From the NCBI GenBank assembly GCA_024114885.1, contig CP099422.1, positions 1,426,001-1,490,000 of the forward strand: DNA of 64,000 nucleotides, written 5' to 3'. The DNA comes from Septoria linicola. Taxonomy: Eukaryota; Ascomycota; Dothideomycetes; Mycosphaerellales; Mycosphaerellaceae. The notes under the pieces were generated by a model. It was given only the letters and a program-made list of their open reading frames with translations, did not search any database and was not told where the DNA came from. Of the stretch, positions 52,015 through 59,801 are shown piece after piece (positions within the stretch are counted from its first letter, which is position 1; each line of letters starts with the position of its first letter). The translations under genes were made by a program, and so were the position numbers.

Positions 52015-52547
52015 GCTAAAAATGAAGCCTCATCGCCCCGAACATGACCATACCAACGAACCAGCAACAAGTTATGTGCAAAAATAGGGGCCAGTATTTC
52101 TTAGCGGGAAGATCTTTGGGCATGTAAGTCGATCAATCGCTCGCAGTATGCCTTCCTTCAATGTAAGATGGCAGCCAAGGCAGTCTAAGCGCATCTGACT
52201 ATTGTCGTATCCGCTAGTCGCTATGAGACAGTTCGTACATTGGGCGTGTTCAAGTTTACGCTGCCACATGTTCTTGCGGCTAGGCTAGTAGACTACTACA
52301 ATGAACGAGGCCCCGCGCCTTCCTCATACGTCCCAGTCACGACGCTAGGTTCGACCATTCCCAAGGCTCGTGCACTCTGCTCATCTGTACCACATTCTAC
52401 TGCATCAAGGTCAGATGATAGGTAGGAATAGGCAATACACTTCTTTCCGTCATTTGTCTTGGTATGTGGTCAAAGTAATGATCAGCCTCCGCAGATGGAT
52501 CAGCCTAACGAGGATGAATGGATTATCTATTTACACTACTATCCACA
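52015..52547. other. Intergenic region with a small CxxC-containing frame
   Basis: A reverse frame at 52072-52269 encodes 65 residues with two CxxC pairs (CTNC, CLGC) and a helical end, like a zinc-ribbon scrap. A stop lies just upstream of its ATG and no promoter is visible. Possibly a remnant; not called as a gene. Confidence 0.4.
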
Positions 52548-53780
52548 TCAACACTTCGTATAAAACAAAACATAAGGCTGAAATCTTCGTCCAATCCAAT
52601 CGGGCAACATCACATCTTGCTCGAAATCATCAGAAGAATACATTTGACTGTCGTTGATAATGCGAAAGCTCTGGTCAGGATTCCTCACCACACTGATGTA
52701 GTGTCCAGACTTGAAAGTTGCTCCGCCATGTGCTACTAGTCCACTAAACCGACACAAGACCGGAGTATCCGGGGTAGGAGTGTAAGGTCCAAGGTCAATG
52801 AGCTCCGAGAAATCATGGTCAGTCATGATCTTTCCACCGGTAGAATTTGCGAATCTGCTGAGCTGTATGATGAGCACGTCTGGGCAATAGTATAATGTTG
52901 TAATGCGGGTTTGCATGGGTTTCTCTTGATCCGGGTTGTCCTTTCGCCGTTGATCGCACTCGTCGCTGTCACAAGTGAACCGATTCCGCTCTTGAATCTC
53001 GCCTAGTCGAATGAAATCCTCGATACTCGGATCATCCCCAGCAGGCTGCAGGAGATCGAGAGAGAAGCCGAGTCGGTTCCAGTTCATATTCCAATCCTGT
53101 CTTGTGCCGCAAACAACACAAATCATGTGCTGCCGGCTATGGAAGTAGAAGACCTTATCGGCACTGGTACGCTGGGCATTGTTCGACACGCTGTCTAGTT
53201 GTCTGACCACGAACTGCATGGAGTCACCAGAATCATTCTGTGCGGCTTGATGGTAGTCGCCAAGATTGGGGTCGGTTGGTGGAATGGCTCGTCGATTGGC
53301 ATTGTGAATATCCGCGGTCGTGACCACAGCGCCGGGACCTGGATTCCAATAGTCTTGAGCGAGCTGCTGAAGTGCACAAGGAAAACAATGGGTAACAGCT
53401 CTCCCACAGTCTCGATGGAAGTTGCCGAGCAGCGAGTACACTGGCGGAGCGTGCAAGAAAACCTGGAGCATACTGTTCCAATAGCATCTCCAAGCCATGA
53501 TGTTCGAAAATCCTTTTGAAGTTGCCGATCTGAGTAAAAGCAGGTCTTTGGTTGGAAAGGTCTTCTCAATCTTGCCTGTTTTGACAAACTCTGGGTTGAC
53601 GATTCGACCGCTTGCAATGGTTCGGCCGCCCCTTTTGACAAGTCCTGCAGCGGCTGCTCCGCGATTCTCACGTTGGGATCGACGACTATCTCTAAGAGCT
53701 GCTTCTGCCCTTGCAAGCTTCACTCTCTCATTGTCGTAATGAACCCGAGTCCTGGCCTTTGCCCTTGCAGCTGTTGACAT
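52548..53780 (-). CDS. Diverged ubiquitin-specific protease (USP/UCH), copy 1
   Basis: Intronless, 410 residues. The N-terminus is basic (about 90 residues, Arg/Lys/Ala). The USP Cys box is GFSNIMAWRCYWNSMLQ with probable nucleophile Cys99. The His box is LVAHGGATFKSGHYISVV with His360, and the third member Asn376/Asp377 lies in RIINDSQ. A zinc-ribbon-like set (CVVCG and CDSDEC) sits between the boxes as in USP fingers, and DVLIIQLSRF matches the conserved strand before the His box. Compared with canonical USPs, the oxyanion Asn lies six rather than five residues before Cys, a one-residue insertion shared with copy 2. It removes ubiquitin or a ubiquitin-like protein if active. It does not look like any conserved yeast UBP. 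Confidence 0.8.
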   Translation of the reverse strand: MSTAARAKARTRVHYDNERVKLARAEAALRDSRRSQRENRGAAAAGLVKRGGRTIASGRIVNPEFVKTGKIEKTFPTKDLLLLRSATSKGFSNIMAWRCYWNSMLQVFLHAPPVYSLLGNFHRDCGRAVTHCFPCALQQLAQDYWNPGPGAVVTTADIHNANRRAIPPTDPNLGDYHQAAQNDSGDSMQFVVRQLDSVSNNAQRTSADKVFYFHSRQHMICVVCGTRQDWNMNWNRLGFSLDLLQPAGDDPSIEDFIRLGEIQERNRFTCDSDECDQRRKDNPDQEKPMQTRITTLYYCPDVLIIQLSRFANSTGGKIMTDHDFSELIDLGPYTPTPDTPVLCRFSGLVAHGGATFKSGHYISVVRNPDQSFRIINDSQMYSSDDFEQDVMLPDWIGRRFQPYVLFYTKC

Positions 53781-54178
53781 GGTGTTCGCACGAGTGCCTC
53801 CACACGATCATCCAGCTCCGCATAGGTGTTTGCTGTGTTGCGGAAAGAGGTCAATACTTTGGTGGCAACTGTTCGAGAGGACGACCCAGCAAATAATGCT
53901 CGCCGCAGTGGACTTGACTAGATGCATTTCGAGACAATGAACTAGCTGTCGAGCAACAGGCTACTGTGGTCCACCTTTGTTAGAACTGATGTGGTGGCGT
54001 TGCACAGCAAGGAATACTTACTTACTATCCTACGGCTTTGTCTGGCATCAGGAGAGGACAGCAAATTCCCGCAGACAAAGCATTCTCGGAGAGTCTCGAC
54101 TCCCAAACAGGCCAAATGCGTCGATGAAACAGAATTCCATAGATTGAATATGTAGAATGCGAAGCAATCGTGCATCGA
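53781..54178. other. Spacer between USP copies 1 and 2
   Basis: About 400 bp; contains the promoter of copy 1. No feature recognised. Confidence 0.5.
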
Positions 54179-55837
54179 TCAGAGCTCAGGTGGTGAGCTC
54201 AAGGAATACACGAGCACGTAAGTGTCAAAGTAGGATTCAAAGCTGCTCGGAAATTCTAGCCCACTCACGTTGCTGTCAAATTCAATGCTATTGTCATTAA
54301 TGGTCTCGAAGTCGTAACCGTTTCTCGCGCGCACTGCGGCAATGTACTGTGTGACGTTAGCATGGAATCTGTTTCCAAACAGGGTGTAGGCACTTACATG
54401 TCCCGATCTTGTTGATGGCCCGCGGTGAGCGACCGTGGCGTCCAGCCGGTAGATCAGATCGTGGCCACTCTCTGTGTAGCGACCAAGATTGAGATACTCT
54501 TCGTACTCGACCGGCTCCTTGTACTTCTCTTCCACAATCCGTCCCGTTTCGTCGAACATATTCATTCTCTTCTTGTCCACTGATTGTACAAATCGCTGCA
54601 ACTGTATCACTAGCACGCGAGGAGCTTTTGTGATATACAATTTCTGGGTCTGGAAGGGCCGAGAGTCCAGAGAGTCATCTCCCTTCTCGATACGAGCCAT
54701 TTCGCAGGCGATACTTTCACACCTCGGCTGTACGTTCTCATTCATGAAGAAATTGCTCAATAGATATTCGGCCAAAGTGAAATCTGTAGCAGGAACATTA
54801 ACAGGAAGCAGCAAATAGCTGTAAGGTGTGTCCGTCATCGACGGAATCTCTGAGCTATCAGACACTTCGCCACAGTCCACGCACGTCCAGACAAACTTGA
54901 TATTCATGTTGAAAACCTCGTCGACAGAGCTGGCATCAGATCCAGCACAAAGTTGCTCAAGAAGCTCGCGGAGATATGGCACAGGATCGTCTTGATCGTT
55001 TGTATGTAGCGACACGAGACTATGCGCCTTGTCTCCTGTCTTAGGTGATTTCGAAATGTATGCACGCATCGCTTCATCCAGCTTGGAGTACGATACACTC
55101 TTGCTCCCACTATTCCAGTAACGCTGCGCCAGATCCTGCAATGCGCAGATGACACATCGGGACAGACGTTTGTCGCAATCACGATGGATGTTTCCGAGTA
55201 GGTGGTATACGGCGGGTGCATGTAGCAATGCTTGAAGAAGTGACGAGCGATAGCATTGAGACCCAGAAACATTTCGAAACCCTTTGGATTCATCTGATTG
55301 CGTTGTGGGAAAGTAGCTTGGAAAGCGGCCAGCAATGACACCTTCTGGGTTTACGATCTGTCCTGTAGCAGTGTTTACGCCGTCGAGCTTCAGGAGCTGT
55401 TTACTAGTCTTGTCTTCTGGTGTTTTGGAGAGCTTCGATTTCTTCTGAGGCCTTTCGAGACCCGGCGAGGGACTGCGCTTCCTGCCAGACGATCGAGAGG
55501 GACGACTACTCGGTCGTGGGGTTCTGATGCTCAGCTGCGATGGCCTAGCACCTGATCTTGACGACCTAGGTCCAGCGATGGGCCCGCTCATGCTTGTATT
55601 GTTATCAATAAAGTTCGCATCCAAGGAAGTGCTGGCGATGGGAAAGGGGGTTCTGACTACGTTCTTCTGCGCTCCAAATCTCCACGCCGAAGGTACGATC
55701 TGAAGCCAATTGCCGCTCCAAAAGTTCTGGAAGAAATCGGTAGAAGACATGCTGCAGGAAGTGTATGGCCTTGCTGGGTAGGTAAACAGCTCAATAGCAA
55801 CATGGACGTATAACATTCTGATAGCGATACTGAACAT
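54179..55837 (-). CDS. Diverged ubiquitin-specific protease (USP/UCH), copy 2
   Basis: Two exons, 55837-54398 and 54346-54179; 535 residues. The 51-bp intron (GTAAGT, GCTAAC branch, CACAG) has no stop and is a multiple of three, so an unspliced reading looks like one long frame. Splicing rebuilds the His box as SGH-YIAAV, matching copy 1. The N-terminus is Ser/Arg/Pro-rich; starts at 55750 or further downstream are possible. The Cys box is GFRNVSGSQCYRSSLLQALLHAP. A CVDCG / CESIAC ribbon, RVLVIQLQRF and INDNS follow the USP order. It shares with copy 1 the lead-in (GQIVNPEGVI versus GRIVNPEFVK) and HRDC...C..CALQ-LAQ-YW. Catalytic residues are present. Confidence 0.78.
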   Translation of the reverse strand: MFSIAIRMLYVHVAIELFTYPARPYTSCSMSSTDFFQNFWSGNWLQIVPSAWRFGAQKNVVRTPFPIASTSLDANFIDNNTSMSGPIAGPRSSRSGARPSQLSIRTPRPSSRPSRSSGRKRSPSPGLERPQKKSKLSKTPEDKTSKQLLKLDGVNTATGQIVNPEGVIAGRFPSYFPTTQSDESKGFRNVSGSQCYRSSLLQALLHAPAVYHLLGNIHRDCDKRLSRCVICALQDLAQRYWNSGSKSVSYSKLDEAMRAYISKSPKTGDKAHSLVSLHTNDQDDPVPYLRELLEQLCAGSDASSVDEVFNMNIKFVWTCVDCGEVSDSSEIPSMTDTPYSYLLLPVNVPATDFTLAEYLLSNFFMNENVQPRCESIACEMARIEKGDDSLDSRPFQTQKLYITKAPRVLVIQLQRFVQSVDKKRMNMFDETGRIVEEKYKEPVEYEEYLNLGRYTESGHDLIYRLDATVAHRGPSTRSGHVSAYTLFGNRFHANVTQYIAAVRARNGYDFETINDNSIEFDSNVSGLEFPSSFESYFDTYVLVYSLSSPPEL

Positions 55838-56698
55838 CTCGACTTAGCTCAAGACTGTGATACCGGATCTGGCCCATTGTGACCAGTGCAGTAGAGATGG
55901 ATTGCATCTCGTTCTTTGTTCCCAAGACATCTCTCACCATCTTGGGTGAGAACACTGGAAGTGCTCGACACGAGACATTGTGACAGCATCCGGACATTTA
56001 ATGAGAGACTGACCGCCATGGTCGTGGTGATGAATGTTGCAGAAGAGGTCGATCAGAGTTCCTGTTGATGAGACGTCGTGCTCTGCCCAGCCTTTGCAAA
56101 ACTTGTGGGAATTCTCGGCGCTCTCTACCGCTCTCGCGTTTTGCTATCCAGTAACGTTGAAGAGATGGCCCGAGTAAACATGCCCACGCTCTACTCTGTT
56201 GCACTAAGCCCCCTCATGGTCTAGAGCGGCTAGTCCGAGTCTCTATGGGCCGTATCACACCATGCAGGCAGAAAAGACCAACGACTCGTGGAATCCCAGC
56301 CATAGCGATGTCAACGAAGAGAACAGCCCAGGCGCATTGTAATCGCCCGGTGCTGACAATGAGATAAAGACACTATCAGCGGCCTTTCATCGTGTGTTAG
56401 CAAAAGCATAGAGCAGTGAATCATGGTATATACAGGAACCACGCTCGTGTCATCTCCCAACCTGGTCACCATTGAACGACACCTTCTTGCAGATTGATAT
56501 GCTCCAAATCCACGAGAGTAGGGGTGAGCGAGACGAAAAGGTTCTTGGCTGTTGTCCAGAAGCGGCTCTCCCTTCGAGGACTCAACAGGACAAAGAGAGG
56601 TCTGTCCATAATGCCTGCCAGCACTCAATCAAAGCCGCATTTTCGCGAAGCCCTAATCTTTTTCTCAAGGCGCACAGCTTCGCAATGGCTCTGCGAAG
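55838..56698. other. Intergenic region
   Basis: About 860 bp of divergent promoter space between USP copies 2 and 3. No gene or repeat recognised. Confidence 0.5.
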
Positions 56699-58248
56699 AT
56701 GATGTCAAAGAATCGATGGAGTAGCGAACTTTCTTCGTCGCTTCTCACGGGGCTTCATTGGACCATCGCATTACTCGTTCGTATAACACTGACGATTTTG
56801 TTCGAGGCGGCCTCGGACATATTGTCCTTGCTCGGCTTGTTGATTAGACAGATCAGCATAGCCGTAACAAGATCGCAGTCGAAGCCGAAACTAACAGCTC
56901 CCGCGCCTCGAGGACAGGCTGTGCCTGTGGCTGGTCGACCTAGAACTGCTGGACCTGCGACTGCTCGACTTGCGACTGCTCGACCTGCGCGTGCTGGACC
57001 TGCGACTACTCGACTTACGACTCCACAAGTCAAGGTCAACGGCCAGCTTGTCGGTTCGAAACGTCAGGTCATTCCCAGTGGAGTGCTTGACGGCCATGTC
57101 ACCAGACACTTTCCGGCTGTGCGGTCCCCTGTCTCCAAAGGTCTTCGCAATCCGAGCAATTACTGCTACCGCAATGCGACACTCCAAGCGTTACTTCATA
57201 CTCCAGCGTTCTTTCGCTAGCTGGGCTCTATGTCAGTTCTTCGTTCTTCGTGATACACAAGGAAATGCTAACAATTGAATCAGGCACAAAAATTGCGATC
57301 AAACCTTCGAGCAATGCGTACTCTGCAGCCTCCAGGAACTCGCCGAAGTATACTGGAACGGAGCCCTGGGCGCGATGACCATCGCAAAGACCATCCGAAA
57401 GCAGACGTGGAAGCACTTTAATACAGCCTGTGCCAACGATCCGCCCAAAGATCAAGGCGAGGACATCGTAGCGGAGTTTGCGGCACTTCGTGGTGCCGCC
57501 GAAGCTGGCAGCGGAGTTCCTGCAATACTTAGTACAAGAGCAGATCCAGCCAAGAGTTGGTGCCAACGACGATGTTAGCTATGCCGAAGTATTCGGACTC
57601 CGACTCAGAAGCTCGTGGACGTGCCAGGACTGCGGCTTCGAGCACGTCAGTGCGCCAGCAGAGAACTCCGATCTTGCCATTGCACTACCTTTGGACGACC
57701 CCGAGGAGGAGGAGGAAGACTTGGAATTCTACCTCTCGTATCAATGGAACCAGGAACTCAGCATTCGATGCGACAGAGCCGCATGTAAAGCGAAATATCG
57801 AAGAGAAAATCTTGCGCCGAATGCTGAAGGTCCCAAGAGAGACCGCCGAACCAGAATCATCCAGGCTCCTCAGATCTTGTTCATTAAATTAGAGCGTTTC
57901 AGAATGGTTGAGATGCAAACCGTGGACGAAGACGGAGAAATCATCATCACTGACTGGGCTCAACAGAAAGTCAGCAATTACGTTCCATTCCCGCAATGGC
58001 TGGATCTCAACGAATATGCCCAGGATGTCGAAGATGATTGCTTGTATAGACTGGATGGTGTCGTTTCCCATGGATCGGAAGTGATTGAGAGTGGCCATTA
58101 CGTGGCTTCTGTCAGGACCTACGAAGGCGAGAGCTTCCAGCATGTCGAGGATGACAGTCCAGTCTACACGACAAATAATGGTGACTTCGATGAGATGCAG
58201 GGACCTGAGGATTTCGATCCGTATATTCTGGTGTACAGCCGTATGTAG
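56699..58248 (+). pseudogene. Diverged USP, copy 3, decayed (nonsense plus frameshift)
   Basis: The frame from 56699 gives a hydrophobic lead, then AVTRSQSKPK, a run of degenerate Pro/Ala/Arg/Thr repeats (nt 56930-57030) and a lead-in GQLVGSKRQVIPSGVLDG like the other copies. The USP Cys box is GLRNPSNYCYRNATLQALLH. In LLHTPAFFR-stop-LGSM the TAG (57218-57220) replaces a Leu present in copies 1 and 2. The same frame then crosses a good 52-bp intron (57232-57283) into HKNC...CVLCSLQELAEVYW, as in the other copies. Near 57480 the coding frame shifts by one base and continues in a second frame through CQDCG, ILFIKLERF, the His box SHGSEVIESGHYVASV and a normal end at 58248. Two lesions make a functional protein unlikely. 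Confidence 0.75.
56930..57030 (+). repeat. Short degenerate tandem repeat in USP copy 3
   Basis: A roughly 15-base unit (variants of CTGCGACTGCTCGAC) is repeated about six times, encoding alternating Pro-Ala-Thr-Ala-Arg-Leu. This slippage-type repeat lies in the linker before the USP domain and is absent from copies 1 and 2. Confidence 0.7.
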
Positions 58249-58701
58249 AAGACTGGTAGACTCGTATGGAGTTCCTTCCTAGCATCTTCCACAATGTTCT
58301 CACGTAAGTAGCCTTCCTGATGCCATCTTCAGCTGGAGATTAGGACTCTGAAATGTCGAGCTGCAAGTCAAAGCCGAAATGCTAAGGTCTGGATAAGTGC
58401 GTTGCATTCGTTACTCAGTCTGGAATCAGCTTTCCTTGACCCGGTCAGCGAAGCTCATCTCGCGCCAAGACACTTTGAAAACCCGTGGGACAGTTTCTGT
58501 GCGTTGCGAATTGGATGATGCTTGCAATTCTGGTCAGCCGCACAGCACACTTCCACAATGCCCATGTCTTACTTCAATGATAAAATATACAGTTCTAGAA
58601 TACTGTATTGCTGTCTGTTTTCTATGTTGTAGTATGCTCTCTTCTACTGCGAGACAGAGTATTGATTCACTCACATCTTTCGGAGTACTGTTTGACCTCC
58701 C
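58249..58701. other. Convergent intergenic region
   Basis: About 450 bp between the decayed USP and the small helical protein gene. Nothing recognised. Confidence 0.5.
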
Positions 58702-59308
58702 CTACTCCTCATCGGTGCTCTCAATCAGCTTCTTCACCTTGACAGCTTCCGTCTGGCACTTCTTAGCCTGGCCCTGGATTTCTGGTGCGTATGGGTTGCT
58801 CGCTGGGTATGGCTTGTCGAGCACATCGTTGTTGGTGAGGATGACCTTGTTGATGATCTTCCCGAGCGACTTTTCCGACTTCCAGATGTCGATCTTCTCG
58901 TTGGCGGAGGCGAGCAGTTTGTTGGATGCGATGACGACCTATGAGGAACGACTGTTAGTGATGTGTCCGCATCGTCATGAGGAGGGAAGGCAGGGATTTG
59001 CGAGGCGTACATCACCTGCAGCGTTCTTCAGGTCGAGCTGAGCACCCTCGTCGTAGACATCTGGAATGTCTGAAGGCAGCTCCTTGGCCTCCTTCACAAT
59101 CTGGTCGTGTGTTTCCTTGATTTCCTGCAGAGGGTCAGTGTCCGATCTAAACTCTAACATGGTGTTCGCAGCATGGCCATGCCATCCATACGCATACCTT
59201 GAGAGGCTCGCTCAGATCATCACCCTCATTCGCGTTCTGAATGAGCTGGGCAATTGTATACGTCTTCTCGCCGAAGCCCTTGAAAATCTGTTCCCATTGC
59301 TCTGCCAT
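58702..59308 (-). CDS. Small conserved-looking helical protein, unrecognised
   Basis: Three exons: 59308-59198, 59124-59011, 58938-58702. Introns are 73 and 72 bp (GTATGC, GTACGC donors); 153 residues, all joins in frame. The product starts MAEQWEQIFKGFGEKTYTIA and is predicted mostly alpha-helical with many Lys/Glu/Asp. Two helical blocks (KEIKETHDQIVKEAKELP and VVIASNKLLASANEKIDIW) precede a long helix ending in KVKKLIESTDEE. No signal peptide, membrane span or cysteine cluster. The intron-rich structure and regular codon use argue that it is a real expressed gene. No family recognised. Confidence 0.75.
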
Positions 59309-59801
59309 TTTGAGTGATTGACGGTGATACGAGAGGAATGTGGTGATTTCTTGGTTTGATAGCGAGACAGGTTGGATGTCGATGATGTTTGATGGAATTG
59401 TGCGTCGAAGTCTTGAAGACAGATAATCGTTCTTGAAGGATCAAGGCAGAGCTCCAGACCGCCAATGGTCCACCTCGTCATGAGGGGTCGTGAAGATCGC
59501 TTGCTTCATCTGGTAGCGAATGACGGATAGAGTTACGCTACTGCAGGAGTGGGAAGTCGTGCTCGGACAGCATATACCGCTTCCGCTTGTTACCTTGTCC
59601 GCATATCAATCAACTACTGATGAACATGAGACGAGAAACTGTGACCATTTGGCCAGCGATACAGTCTGCTGTTGTTTCACAGAGGCTTCTTCTTCACAAT
59701 AGACTTCGCTTTGAGCAGCTTCACGGCCGAGTTCTGAACACTCTTCCCTCCTTCCTTCAAGACCAGATGCTGTACAAATAGCTGTGGGTTGAGCACATCT
59801 C
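59309..59801. other. Intergenic region
   Basis: Promoter of the small helical gene and 3' region of the GYF gene. The GYF stop codon overlaps a GTAAGT, so a further 3' intron and a few extra codons in this region cannot be excluded. Confidence 0.45.

Noticed and set aside
58397..59041. Forward frame of 214 codons at the small helical protein gene
   Set aside because: Overlaps the coding exons of the three-exon reverse gene, whose splice sites and frame agree; the forward frame has no features of its own.
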